Shown one piece after another: positions 1 through 7,943 of a stretch of 64,000 nucleotides of DNA; position 1 is the first letter of the stretch, and each line of letters begins with the position of its first letter. The stretch is from positions 372,001 through 436,000 of the forward strand of contig JAQBNH010000007.1 in assembly GCA_028288705.1 (NCBI GenBank), in the 5' to 3' direction. The position numbers and the translations under genes were made by a program. A model generated the notes under the pieces. It worked only from the letters and a program-made list of their open reading frames with translations. It was not told the DNA's origin and searched no databases. This DNA is from Ferruginibacter sp. GTDB lineage: Bacteria > Bacteroidota > Bacteroidia > Chitinophagales > Chitinophagaceae.

Positions 1-86
1 AGGTTGGCAGGCAATGGCAAAAGCGTTTGGGCAGATGCCAGCAAAAAGCAGCATGAGCCAATGATTGACGCAATGATATGTTTCAT
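1..86 (-). CDS. Secreted protein, 5' end only (partial)
   Basis: An ATG on the minus strand at 86 opens a frame that runs off the left edge of the window. The 28 visible residues begin MKHIIASIIGSCCFLLASAQ, which looks like a typical Bacteroidota signal peptide: a short positive start, a hydrophobic core, and cleavage after A-Q. Nothing beyond the signal peptide is visible, so the product cannot be named. A second open frame starts further upstream on the same strand but encodes no credible N-terminus. The gene follows the TPR gene in the same orientation. Confidence 0.5.
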   Translation of the reverse strand, partial: MKHIIASIIGSCCFLLASAQTLLPLPAN

Positions 87-161
87 GTAAATGTTTTTTC
101 AGCAATAAGATCTGCAAACCTTCATCGGAATGGACGTTAATCATCCCCGCAACTTTACCAG

Positions 162-674
162 TTAATTACTCTCCTTTTCTTCTTCCTCGCGGTTGAGGAT
201 ATCCATTTTCATTTTGCAGCGGTCGATATCTTCCTGGTAAGTTTTTATTTTATCGTCATTCACGCAACAGAGAATGGCGAGTTCGTACTGCCGGATAGCA
301 GCAGGAATATTCATCTGCAATTCCTGGCGGATCGCCTGTTTGCCGTAGATCCAGCTTTTTTCCAGCGTAACTACAGTCATGCATTTTTGCAGGTGGCGAT
401 CGAGATCATCATAGCGTTCCAGATCAGTGAGAAACGTAGCATAATGAAAATACGGATGCGGATACAACGGATCGCTTTTGATCGCCGTCACGAAATGGTT
501 TTCGGCCCGTTCGTAATCATCAAACTGCGTTTTAAACAACCAGCCCAGGGAATTATGCGCAGGTGCATGCCGCGGGTCTTCATACAAAATAGACTCACAT
601 TTACGGAATGCATCTACATACATACTGTTCTTAATGTCTGCTTCCGATTCCAGGTATAGTTCGTCGATATTCAT
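162..674 (-). CDS. TPR-repeat protein
   Basis: A 170-residue protein without a signal peptide or membrane segment, so probably cytoplasmic. Its helical repeats fit the TPR pattern: a unit around residues 35-70 (APAHNSLGWLF... AENHFVTAIKSDP) is followed by a second (YPHPYFHYATFL) and a later one around AAIRQYELAI. The C-terminus is a charged tail rich in Glu and Lys. TPR proteins act as protein-protein adaptors; no partner can be read from the sequence. It lies 25 bases downstream of the deoxyhypusine-synthase-like gene in the same direction, so the two are probably co-transcribed. The TPR call is firm, the role is unknown. Confidence 0.75.
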   Translation of the reverse strand: MNIDELYLESEADIKNSMYVDAFRKCESILYEDPRHAPAHNSLGWLFKTQFDDYERAENHFVTAIKSDPLYPHPYFHYATFLTDLERYDDLDRHLQKCMTVVTLEKSWIYGKQAIRQELQMNIPAAIRQYELAILCCVNDDKIKTYQEDIDRCKMKMDILNREEEEKESN

Positions 675-699
675 GTAAGCTTTTTAAAAGCATGATGCA

Positions 700-1674
700 T
701 TACCAGCCCAGGATCCATGCGAAAATGAGCGGGCACACGATCGTCGCATCGCTTTCAACAATAAATTTGGGTGTACTGATATCCAGTTTGCCCCAGGTGA
801 TTTTTTCATTCGGTACGGCGCCGCTGTAGGAGCCATACGAAGTTGTAGAATCCGACACCTGGCAGAAATAACTCCAGAACGGTACATCATGCCATTCCAG
901 GTCCTGGTACATCATCGGCACCACGCATATCGGGAAATCTCCGGCGATACCACCACCAATCTGGAAAAAACCAACGCCTTTTCCGGAAGAATTATTCCTG
1001 TACCAGTCCGCCAGCCAAACCATATACTCTATTCCACTTTTCATCGTGGTGGCCTTCATTTCATTTTTTATAATATACGAAGCGAAAATATTTCCCATCG
1101 TGCTGTCTTCCCAGCCCGGTACTACGATCGGGATATTCTTCTTTGCTGCTGCGAGCATCCAGCTGTTCTTTGGATCGATCTCGTAGTATTGTTCGAGCAC
1201 ACCGCTTAACAACATTTTGTACATGTATTCGTGCGGAAAATAACGCTCGCCTTTATCATCGGCAACTTTCCATATTTTATGAATATGCTGCTGCAACCGG
1301 CGAAAAGCTTCTTCTTCCGGGATACAGGTATCTGTTACGCGGTTGTAATGATTTTCTAAAAGGTCCCATTCTTCCTGCGGACTAAGATCGCGGTAATTAG
1401 GAACGCGTTTGTAATGGCTATGCGCCACAAGGTTCATAATATCTTCTTCGAGGTTCGCTCCCGTGCAACTGATGATACTTACTTTATCCTGGCGGATCAT
1501 TTCCGCGAGGCTCAGGCCCAGCTCGGCCGTACTCATGGCTCCGGCAAGCGTGATCATCATCTTTCCACCTTCATCGAGGTGCGTCACGTATCCTTTTGCA
1601 GCATCCATCAAAGCAGCTGCATTAAAATGGCGATAGTGATGTTCTATAAAATTAGAAACGGGTCCCTGGCTCAT
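700..1674 (-). CDS. Deoxyhypusine synthase-like NAD-dependent enzyme
   Basis: A 324-residue protein of the deoxyhypusine synthase family. The family transfers a 4-aminobutyl group from spermidine through a lysine imine, using NAD. Visible hallmarks are the N-terminal GAMSTAELG segment, the glycine-rich FFQIGGGIAGDFP stretch, and SGAVPNEKITWGKLD near the C-terminus. Its lysine (about residue 296) aligns with the catalytic lysine of the human enzyme in a W-G-K context. Bacteria lack the eukaryotic substrate eIF5A, so the real acceptor is probably a small amine; relatives have been linked to homospermidine-type synthesis. That role is inferred. The gene heads a probable two-gene unit with the downstream TPR protein. 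Confidence 0.85.
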   Translation of the reverse strand: MSQGPVSNFIEHHYRHFNAAALMDAAKGYVTHLDEGGKMMITLAGAMSTAELGLSLAEMIRQDKVSIISCTGANLEEDIMNLVAHSHYKRVPNYRDLSPQEEWDLLENHYNRVTDTCIPEEEAFRRLQQHIHKIWKVADDKGERYFPHEYMYKMLLSGVLEQYYEIDPKNSWMLAAAKKNIPIVVPGWEDSTMGNIFASYIIKNEMKATTMKSGIEYMVWLADWYRNNSSGKGVGFFQIGGGIAGDFPICVVPMMYQDLEWHDVPFWSYFCQVSDSTTSYGSYSGAVPNEKITWGKLDISTPKFIVESDATIVCPLIFAWILGW

Positions 1675-1775
1675 GATTGTCGTGTTTAAGAGAACAAAAA
1701 TATGGCTTTTCGCTTAAGCAGAACGTACGCTCCGCAAAGGCTGATTTTTAATGCTAACTTTATTAAAATCTTTGT

Positions 1776-3209
1776 ATGAAAAATTTAATGGTGTTGCTCG
1801 GTTTTCTATCTGCGGCAACATGCACGCGGGCTCAGCAATTAAACGGTACATGGGAAGGAAATATCAGTGTAAAAGAGCAGTTGATCCCGATCATCTTTCA
1901 TCTCAAAACGGACAGTAAAATTTACAAAGCAAGTTTTGATAGTCCTTCACAAAAAGCATTTAATATTCCATGCTCGGGAGTTGAAACAAGAAATGACAGC
2001 ATCATCATTTCAATGGCATCTATCAATGGCAGTTATGCGGGCAAAATAAGCGCTGATGAGCAATCCATGGAAGGCACCTGGAAACAGGGAAATGCAGCCC
2101 TGCCATTAAATATCAGGAAAACATCTGATCAGGCAAACATGCTAACAGCGAAACGGCCGCAAACACCGAAGCCGCCATTCCCTTATACAAGTGAAAACAT
2201 CGAATACAGCAATGCTGATCATACAATTCGTTTTGGTGCGACGATTACCGTGCCGCCGGTAAATAAACCGGGAGAGAAATTCCCGGCCATACTGTTGATC
2301 ACAGGAAGTGGCCAGCAGGACCGTGATGAAAATATCATGGAACACAAACCCTTTGCGATTCTTGCCGACGAGTTCACAAAAAAAGGAATGATCGTTTTGC
2401 GGGTAGATGATCGTGGCATGGGCAAAACGACCGGTAGCTTCAATAAATCTACTTCTGCAGATTTTGCCAATGATGTGGAAGCGGGAATCAACTATTTAAA
2501 AACAAGAACGGATGTGAACCTCCAAAAGATCGGGCTTCTCGGCCACAGCGAAGGCGGGATGATCGCACCAATGGTGGCAGCAAGAAGAAACGATATTGAT
2601 TTTATTATTTTACTGGCAGGCCCGGGTATCCCCATCAACAACCTGATGACGGAACAATATGCTGCAGTGGCAGCAGGGCAAACTTCTTCAAAACTGCTGG
2701 TTAAAGCGGCTTCAGATCTCTATCATACCATTACTACAACCGTGATCAACAATCCCGATTCGGCAGAGATCTATCAGAGAGCGTTGCTGGCAACAGAGGC
2801 CTGGGCCGATACGACGCCGAAAACAATTCTTTCGGCGTTACAACTAACGGACAAGCCTGCCCGCGCGAAATATGTGGCCTCGATGTTGCAAACTTTCATG
2901 GCGCCCTGGTTTCGTTACTTCCTGGCTTACGACCCCCAGGCTAACCTGCGCAAACTACAGAGCAAGGTGCTTGCATTAAATGGCAGCCGCGATATCCAGG
3001 TATTGGCCACTTCCAACCTTGCAGGAATCAAAGCCGCCCTTGAGAAAAGTAAGAGCCCGGCTTATGAAGTGCACGAGATGGCTGGGATGAATCATCTTTT
3101 TCAAACCTGCAAAAAATGTACGGTAACAGAATATGGAGAACTGGAAGAAAGTTTTTCTCCGGAAGCATTGGCATTGATCAGCACCTGGCTTACGAAAAAT
3201 GTATTATAA
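1776..3209 (+). CDS. Secreted alpha/beta hydrolase (serine hydrolase)
   Basis: A 477-residue exported protein. The signal peptide (MKNLMVLLGFLSAATCTRAQ) is followed by a beta-rich N-terminal domain of about 110 residues, then an alpha/beta hydrolase domain. The nucleophile elbow is GHSEGG with Ser about 258. The likely acid is Asp about 406 (NGSRDIQ) and the likely base His about 440 (GMNHLF). Many Bacteroidota homologues are labelled serine aminopeptidase or acyl esterase; the substrate cannot be told from sequence. A near-consensus -7 box (AATCTTTG, 1767-1774) lies one base from this ATG, so initiation at Met5 (1788), which keeps a signal peptide, is also possible. A terminator follows directly. 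Confidence 0.85.
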   Translation: MKNLMVLLGFLSAATCTRAQQLNGTWEGNISVKEQLIPIIFHLKTDSKIYKASFDSPSQKAFNIPCSGVETRNDSIIISMASINGSYAGKISADEQSMEGTWKQGNAALPLNIRKTSDQANMLTAKRPQTPKPPFPYTSENIEYSNADHTIRFGATITVPPVNKPGEKFPAILLITGSGQQDRDENIMEHKPFAILADEFTKKGMIVLRVDDRGMGKTTGSFNKSTSADFANDVEAGINYLKTRTDVNLQKIGLLGHSEGGMIAPMVAARRNDIDFIILLAGPGIPINNLMTEQYAAVAAGQTSSKLLVKAASDLYHTITTTVINNPDSAEIYQRALLATEAWADTTPKTILSALQLTDKPARAKYVASMLQTFMAPWFRYFLAYDPQANLRKLQSKVLALNGSRDIQVLATSNLAGIKAALEKSKSPAYEVHEMAGMNHLFQTCKKCTVTEYGELEESFSPEALALISTWLTKNVL

Positions 3210-3210
3210 A

Positions 3211-3239
3211 AAAAGATCCCGGCCGGGCCGGGATCTTTT
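3211..3239. terminator. Bidirectional intrinsic terminator
   Basis: A near-perfect stem AAAAGATCCCGG/CCGGGATCTTTT lies between two convergent genes. It starts one base after the hydrolase stop codon and ends three bases before the stop of the minus-strand gene. The A-tract and T-tract on either side would serve both directions. Confidence 0.85.
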
Positions 3240-3242
3240 GTC

Positions 3243-3761
3243 CTAGTAAACGGATCCTACCAATTGTTTTTTCTTAATCCTGTTTTCCACAGCGATATCG
3301 CCGGAAGGTGAACATTTCAGTTGCAGGATTTTCGTTTTGCCTTCGGCATTGAGGTAATAATTTGTTTGCCCTTCGAAGATCAGTTCTGTAACGGAATTTT
3401 CGAGGTTATAGCCCGCCATTTTTTCACTCAGCGCCTGCATCACTTTCAACGGAAGTTGGGAAATATCGAGGCGGCGTGACAAGCCGAGTAATTCTCCCTC
3501 CGGAGAATAAGCTGCGAAAAAATCGTTGTTATTCACTTTAAAATAAGCGAAATACAACCCTTCCTTTTCTTTCCAGGTAATGGCGTCTGCTGTTGAAAAG
3601 TCTTTTAACAGCGATGCGTTGATGGAGTTGGAAACCACGATCCCAACCGTTGGCCTGCTGGGGCTGGTTAGTTCTTCCACGGCTTTATCGCCCGGACCGG
3701 TGAATGCGCTTGCGCTGAATACGATCGCCAATCCGGCGATGATGCTACTGATTTTTTTCAT
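3243..3761 (-). CDS. Small exported protein, possibly PepSY/BLIP-like
   Basis: A 172-residue protein with a clear signal peptide (MKKISSIIAGLAIVFSASAF), so periplasmic or surface exposed. The mature part alternates beta strands and a helix (TWKEKEGLYFAYFKV..., LPLKVMQALSEKM..., TNYYLNAEGKTKILQLKCSPSGD). This resembles the small PepSY-like repeats of beta-lactamase-inhibitor-type folds found in Bacteroidota. That resemblance is by eye only. No catalytic motif is visible and only one cysteine lies in the mature part. It is probably monocistronic, sharing a terminator with the convergent hydrolase gene and having a 292-base intergenic region upstream. Confidence 0.7.
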   Translation of the reverse strand: MKKISSIIAGLAIVFSASAFTGPGDKAVEELTSPSRPTVGIVVSNSINASLLKDFSTADAITWKEKEGLYFAYFKVNNNDFFAAYSPEGELLGLSRRLDISQLPLKVMQALSEKMAGYNLENSVTELIFEGQTNYYLNAEGKTKILQLKCSPSGDIAVENRIKKKQLVGSVY

Positions 3762-3872
3762 GACTATACTTTTTACTTTTTTTGGAGAACCACGGCATGG
3801 CGTCTGTGGCTGTTAACGAAGTAAAACTAGTCTGCGCCCCGCCCTTCATCAAGGAAACTATGATGAGATACA

Positions 3873-3898
3873 TCATCTATGAAAGGATTCGTAGATGA
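3873..3898. other. Strong intergenic stem-loop in a 292-base gap
   Basis: The gap 3762-4053 contains no convincing gene. TCATCTATGAA pairs with TTCGTAGATGA over 11 base pairs with one G-U wobble, closing a four-base AGGA loop. There is no adjoining T-run on either strand, so it does not look like a terminator. A palindrome (ACATATATGT, 3909-3918) and a short GCTG/CAGC hairpin follow. The region might be a leader or small RNA; no promoter assignment is secure. Confidence 0.4.
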
Positions 3899-4042
3899 AC
3901 GGTAAGCAGACATATATGTATAGTTGATTATAGATAATGTAGCTGCCTGTCAGCAACAGATGGTGAATTTTTCTTAAAGAAATTGTAAAAGAGGTGATGC
4001 TCCTGTTAAAAATTAGCAATGGCGGAAGGTTGCTGATAAAGT

Positions 4043-4050
4043 TATCTTTA
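4043..4050 (+). promoter_or_regulatory. Possible -7 box abutting the ACP-phosphodiesterase-like start
   Basis: TATCTTTA matches seven of eight positions of the Bacteroidota TAnnTTTG box and ends three bases before the ATG at 4054. Transcription would start at or next to the start codon. No good -33 TTG lies at the right distance. Confidence 0.3.
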
Positions 4051-4053
4051 AGC

Positions 4054-4650
4054 ATGAATTATCTCGCCCATGCTTACCTTTCTTTTGCTGATCCGCAGAT
4101 CCTCGTGGGGAATATGATCAGTGATTTTGTAAAAGGAAAAAAGCAATATGACTACCCGGCAAAAATTCATGCGGGAATCAAATTACACCGGGAGATAGAC
4201 AATTTTACAGACAGTCATCCCTCAACAGCCGCGATAAAAGCCTATTTCCGCCCGCAATACCGGCTGTACTCCGGGGCGTTTGCAGATATCGTGTATGATT
4301 ATTTCCTGGCAAATGATGATCAGGAGTTTTTGGAAGTAACGGAATTAATGGATTTTACCCAGGCAACATTTGACCATCTGGAAAAATATCCCGAATGGCT
4401 GGGAGAAAAATTTGGCGGAATGTTTCCTTACATGAAATCGCAGAACTGGCTTTACCATTACCGGGAAGAGCAAGGTATCCAAAAAAGTTTTGAAGGAATG
4501 CGCAGGCGTGCCGCTTACCTGCCCGAAACAACAATCGCATTTGACCTGTTTCGAAAACATAAAAATGAAATGAGCCTGCATTACCGGGAATTTTTTCCTT
4601 CTGTTAAAACTTTCGCCGCTCACACTTTAAACGAGTTGCTGAAAACATGA
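4054..4650 (+). CDS. ACP phosphodiesterase (AcpH/DUF479)-like protein
   Basis: A 198-residue cytoplasmic protein of the ACP phosphodiesterase family, close to the usual length of about 190. The N-terminus MNYLAHAYLSF, then GNMISDFVKGK and GIKLHREIDNFTDSHP, are the family's metal-binding and core motifs. Family members remove the 4'-phosphopantetheine arm from acyl carrier protein, although this activity has been questioned for many homologues. The ORF track extends 20 residues upstream, but that extension is poorly family-like and the ATG at 4054 gives the canonical start. The promoter of the next gene overlaps the stop codon, so the two are probably separate units. Confidence 0.85.
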   Translation: MNYLAHAYLSFADPQILVGNMISDFVKGKKQYDYPAKIHAGIKLHREIDNFTDSHPSTAAIKAYFRPQYRLYSGAFADIVYDYFLANDDQEFLEVTELMDFTQATFDHLEKYPEWLGEKFGGMFPYMKSQNWLYHYREEQGIQKSFEGMRRRAAYLPETTIAFDLFRKHKNEMSLHYREFFPSVKTFAAHTLNELLKT

Positions 4651-4664
4651 TGCACTTATCTTTG
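4636..4664 (+). promoter_or_regulatory. Bacteroidota promoter for the DUF2911 pair
   Basis: TTG at 4636-4638 and TATCTTTG at 4657-4664 are separated by 18 bases, matching the primary sigma factor consensus of the phylum. Transcription would begin near 4669, leaving about ten bases of leader before the ATG at 4679. The -33 element lies inside the end of the preceding gene. Confidence 0.65.
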
Positions 4665-4678
4665 AAAAAAAATCATAC

Positions 4679-5242
4679 ATGAAAAATTTGTCGGTGCTTC
4701 TTGTCCTCGCTTTTTGCAGTATTCAATCCGTGTTCGCGCAACCAAAATTGCCCGCCCTGGACAAATCTCCAATGGACATCAGTTTTTACCCGGCCAACTA
4801 CCCTTTATTGAAAATACAGGATAAAGCTTCAGAACCGTTGGTGGCACGCGTGATTTATAGCCGCCCGCAAAAAAACAACCGCGTGATTTTTGGGGACCTG
4901 GTAGAATATGGAAAAGTATGGCGACTGGGCGCCAACGAAGCAACAGAAATTGAATTCTTTCAGAATGTAACCATCAACAACACGAAGGTTAAAAAAGGAC
5001 GTTATACCATCTACACCATTCCAACAGCAGAGAGCTGGACGATCATTTTCAACAAAGAGCTGGAGACCTGGGGTTCATTTAAATATGATGAAAAGAAAGA
5101 CCTGCTGCGTGTTGTAGTGCCGGTAATAAAGCAACCAGAGATCGCAGAAACCTTTTCGATCTATTTCGAAAAAACGGCCGGCGGCTTTACGATGAACAGT
5201 GTTTGGGATGATGTAAAAGTGAGCTTACCCATATCTTTGTAA
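4679..5242 (+). CDS. Secreted DUF2911 protein (first of a tandem pair)
   Basis: A 187-residue exported protein with signal peptide MKNLSVLLVLAFCSIQSVFAQ. The mature part is a single DUF2911 domain, recognisable from YSRPQKNNR, WRLGANEATEIEF, KGRYTIYTIP and the WTIIFN stretch. DUF2911 is a Bacteroidota-rich family of unknown function with a predicted beta-sandwich fold. It is the first of two tandem paralogues, with four bases between its stop codon and the next start, so they are certainly co-transcribed. The neighbouring copy is a lipoprotein, suggesting one free periplasmic and one membrane-anchored version. Confidence 0.85.
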   Translation: MKNLSVLLVLAFCSIQSVFAQPKLPALDKSPMDISFYPANYPLLKIQDKASEPLVARVIYSRPQKNNRVIFGDLVEYGKVWRLGANEATEIEFFQNVTINNTKVKKGRYTIYTIPTAESWTIIFNKELETWGSFKYDEKKDLLRVVVPVIKQPEIAETFSIYFEKTAGGFTMNSVWDDVKVSLPISL

Positions 5243-5246
5243 TACG

Positions 5247-5894
5247 ATGTTGCCAGTTACCAAAATTTATCGCGCTGCTATATTGTTCAGCTGTTGTGCG
5301 GCACTATACTGCTGTACGCAGAAAAATAGGGCAACCACTACCAATATTATCCCGGATACGATTTCGGCAGCTGCAAAAAATCCTTACGTTGTTTACGATC
5401 AGTCGCCGATGGATATGAGTTATTTCCCGGTGGATTTTCCTTTGCAAAAAATGAATAAGGCAGATACAGGAGAATTGGTCGTTCGCCTGATGTATAGCCG
5501 GCCGCATAAAAAGAACCGCAGTATTTTCGGTAACACAGAAAAAAGCTTGTGCCAGTATGGTAAGGAATGGCGGCTCGGTGCCAATGAAGCTACTGAGATC
5601 GAATTCTTTAAGAACGTGAGCATTGAAGGGCATAACCTGCCAAAAGGTAGTTATGTGTTATACTGCATTCCCTTCCCGGATAAATGGACGATCGTCTTCA
5701 ACAGCAACCTGCACACCTGGGGTTTGCATATGGATAGTTCCAAAGATATTTTTCGGGTAGATATTCCCGTAATGGACCAATCTCCGGCCATCGAAGATTT
5801 TACGATGGTGTTTCAGCCTGCGGCTTACGGCGCTAACCTCGTGATGGCCTGGGATAATACAAAAGCCGAATTGCCCATCGGCTTCGCTAAATAA
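5247..5894 (+). CDS. DUF2911 lipoprotein (second of a tandem pair)
   Basis: A 215-residue paralogue of the preceding protein. It shares YSRPHKKNRSIFG, WRLGANEATEIEFF, YCIPFPDKWTIVFN and the TWG motif. The N-terminus differs: a hydrophobic segment ends in cysteines (CCAALYCC), compatible with lipoprotein processing, followed by a linker. An insertion (NTEKSLCQ) precedes the WRLGANEA core. The function of DUF2911 is unknown. Tandem duplication with retained core motifs but changed anchoring is the notable feature. A short palindrome (AACCGCGGTT) followed by T residues after the stop is at best a weak terminator. Confidence 0.8.
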   Translation: MLPVTKIYRAAILFSCCAALYCCTQKNRATTTNIIPDTISAAAKNPYVVYDQSPMDMSYFPVDFPLQKMNKADTGELVVRLMYSRPHKKNRSIFGNTEKSLCQYGKEWRLGANEATEIEFFKNVSIEGHNLPKGSYVLYCIPFPDKWTIVFNSNLHTWGLHMDSSKDIFRVDIPVMDQSPAIEDFTMVFQPAAYGANLVMAWDNTKAELPIGFAK

Positions 5895-5942
5895 CCGCGG
5901 TTTTTAAATTTTCTTTATTCAGTCGCATTGCGGTATTCTAGC

Positions 5943-5950
5943 TATTTTTG
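5943..5950 (+). promoter_or_regulatory. -7 box for the Cys/Met metabolism gene
   Basis: TATTTTTG fits TAnnTTTG exactly and lies 22 bases before the ATG at 5973. It also shows that the upstream TTG at 5928 proposed in the ORF track would precede transcription. I see no convincing -33 element. Confidence 0.45.
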
Positions 5951-5972
5951 CTGCTCAAATACGCCATATAAA

Positions 5973-7136
5973 ATGAGTGCAGAAAATAATATTTACAAAA
6001 AAGCCGGCACCAGATTCGTTCACGCAGGAGCAACGCCTGACCCAAGTACCGGTGCGATCATGACACCGATTTACCAAACCTCCACTTACGTACAGGAAGC
6101 GCCTGGCGTAAATAAAGGGTATGAATATGCCCGCAGCCAAAACCCTACGCGTAAAGCATTGGAAGATGCACTAGCCATTATTGAAAACGGGAAATTTGGA
6201 CTGGCGTTCAGCAGCGGTGTTGCCGCCACTGATGCGGTCATCAAATTATTAAATCCCGGAGACGAAGTGATCGCTGCCAACGATATGTATGGCGGAACTT
6301 ATCGCTTATTCACAAAAGTTTTCGCTAAGTACGGCATCAAATTTATTTATGTAGATACAACTGATGTGGCCAATATTGAAGCCGCCGTTACTGTTAATAC
6401 AAAATTGATCTGGATAGAAACGCCAACCAACCCGTTGATGAATATCACCGATATTCATGCCGTATCTAAGATCTCAAGGAAAGCGGGCGCCACTTTGTGT
6501 GTTGATAATACTTTCGCTTCACCTTATTTTCAAAATCCCTTGGATCTTGGTGCTGATATCGTGATGCATTCGTCTACAAAATACTTGGGCGGGCATAGCG
6601 ATGTGATTCAGGGTGCATTGGTGATGAATGATGCAAATCTCCGGGAGCAATTATACTTTATTCAGAAAAGCTGCGGCGCTGTTCCCGGCCCGATGGATTG
6701 CTTTCTCGTGTTGCGTGGTATCAAAACCTTGCATGTGCGCATGAAACAACATAATGAAAATGGTTACATGGTCGCGCATTTCCTCCGTAAGCATCCGAAT
6801 GTTGAAAAGGTTTACTGGTGCGGCTTTGCAGATCATCCCAATCACGATATTGCGAAGATCCAGATGCTGGGCTTTGGCGGCATGATGAGCTTCACATTAA
6901 AGGATAACAGTACAGAAGCGGCGAACCGCGTGCTGTCGTCCACCAAACTGTTTGCGTTAGCAGAAAGCCTGGGCGGTGTGGAATCACTGATCAATCATCC
7001 GGCAACCATGACGCATGCAAGTATTCCGCGTGAAGAGCGGATCAAAAACGGCCTGACGGATGGTTTGATTCGTTTAAGTGTTGGGATCGAAGATGCAGAT
7101 GACCTGATCGAAGACCTGAAACAGGCGATCGGCTAA
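5973..7136 (+). CDS. Cystathionine gamma-synthase/lyase family PLP enzyme
   Basis: A 387-residue cytoplasmic enzyme of the Cys/Met metabolism PLP-dependent family. Features in order are TPIYQTSTYVQ, the FSSGVAATDAV segment, NDMYGGTYRLF, IETPTNP, and MHSSTKYLGGHSD with the PLP-binding lysine at about residue 203. The C-terminal part carries SLGGVESLINHPA and IRLSVGIED. The family makes or cleaves cystathionine, moving sulfur between cysteine and homocysteine. Sequence alone does not separate synthase from lyase, so no symbol is given. The start at 5973 is preferred over the TTG at 5928 because of the -7 box. The next gene follows by 17 bases. Confidence 0.9.
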   Translation: MSAENNIYKKAGTRFVHAGATPDPSTGAIMTPIYQTSTYVQEAPGVNKGYEYARSQNPTRKALEDALAIIENGKFGLAFSSGVAATDAVIKLLNPGDEVIAANDMYGGTYRLFTKVFAKYGIKFIYVDTTDVANIEAAVTVNTKLIWIETPTNPLMNITDIHAVSKISRKAGATLCVDNTFASPYFQNPLDLGADIVMHSSTKYLGGHSDVIQGALVMNDANLREQLYFIQKSCGAVPGPMDCFLVLRGIKTLHVRMKQHNENGYMVAHFLRKHPNVEKVYWCGFADHPNHDIAKIQMLGFGGMMSFTLKDNSTEAANRVLSSTKLFALAESLGGVESLINHPATMTHASIPREERIKNGLTDGLIRLSVGIEDADDLIEDLKQAIG

Positions 7137-7153
7137 GCTTAACCGTTACGCTG

Positions 7154-7927
7154 ATGGATATAAAAAAACTGAAACAATTTTTAGACGAAAAGGTTGATGC
7201 TTATGATCAACCTTTTTTCATTGAGGCAGATCCCGTTTGCATTCCACACCGTTTCACGAAGAAACAGGATATCGAGATCGCAGGTTTTTTTGCCGCTATT
7301 TTTGCCTGGGGAAACCGCACTACCATCATCAATAAGTGTACAGAGCTGATGGCATTGATGGATAATGAACCACATAAATTCTGTTTGACTTATGCTGACG
7401 AAGGGCTGAAGAGACTTATTGGTTTTAAACACCGGACGTTCAATGCAACAGACCTGCTGTATTTCGTGGATTTCTTTCACCGGCATTACCGCGAACATGA
7501 ATCGCTGGAAACGGCGTTTACACAATGGATGAAGCCCGGCGATACGAATACAGAAAATGCGCTCAATGGCTTCTACCAGTATTTTTTTTCGTTGCCCGAC
7601 GTTCCTTCGAGAACGCTCAAACATATCGCGTCGCCGCAAAGGAAATCTGGTTGTAAACGCATTAATATGTTCCTGCGGTGGATGGTGCGGAACGATAATC
7701 GGGGCGTGGATTTCGGCCTCTGGAAAAATATTTCACCGGCACAACTGGTAATCCCGTTAGACCTGCACGTTGCCCGCGTAGCAAGACATTTCAAATTACT
7801 GGAGCGAAAGCAAAACGACTGGATCGCTGCTGTGGAACTCACAGAAAAACTTAAAATATTTGATCCGGCGGATCCGGCAAAATATGATTATGCCTTATTC
7901 GGGTTGGGTGTGTTGGAAAAATATTAA
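7154..7927 (+). CDS. TIGR02757 (DUF2400) family protein
   Basis: A 257-residue cytoplasmic protein of the TIGR02757/DUF2400 family, common in Bacteroidota. Typical segments are DPVCIPHRFTKKQDIEIAGF, FAAIFAWGNR, GCKRINMFLRWMVR, DLHVARVARHFKLL and the closing YDYALFGLGV. The helical build recalls DNA-glycosylase-like HhH folds, but no activity is established and I do not claim one. It follows the PLP enzyme by 17 bases and is probably co-transcribed with it. Full length, with no sign of damage. Confidence 0.85.
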   Translation: MDIKKLKQFLDEKVDAYDQPFFIEADPVCIPHRFTKKQDIEIAGFFAAIFAWGNRTTIINKCTELMALMDNEPHKFCLTYADEGLKRLIGFKHRTFNATDLLYFVDFFHRHYREHESLETAFTQWMKPGDTNTENALNGFYQYFFSLPDVPSRTLKHIASPQRKSGCKRINMFLRWMVRNDNRGVDFGLWKNISPAQLVIPLDLHVARVARHFKLLERKQNDWIAAVELTEKLKIFDPADPAKYDYALFGLGVLEKY

Positions 7928-7943
7928 TTTAGAAAAAACTTCA

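Noticed and set aside
62-146. Second open minus-strand frame at the left edge (MINVHSDEG...)
   Set aside because: It overlaps the frame with a textbook signal peptide and shows no protein-like features in 48 residues.
387-659. Plus-strand ORF of 90 residues opposite the TPR gene
   Set aside because: It is a shadow of the minus-strand TPR gene, with an improbable composition and no initiation context.
889-1689. Several plus-strand ORFs opposite the DHS-like gene
   Set aside because: Antisense shadows; the minus-strand frame carries clear family motifs.
3873-4055. 60-residue minus-strand ORF
   Set aside because: It lies over the intergenic stem-loop region and the start of the ACP phosphodiesterase-like gene, with no domain or start signal.
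5893-5902. AACCGCGGTT palindrome after the second DUF2911 gene
   Set aside because: Too short a stem (no loop) to act as a terminator with confidence.
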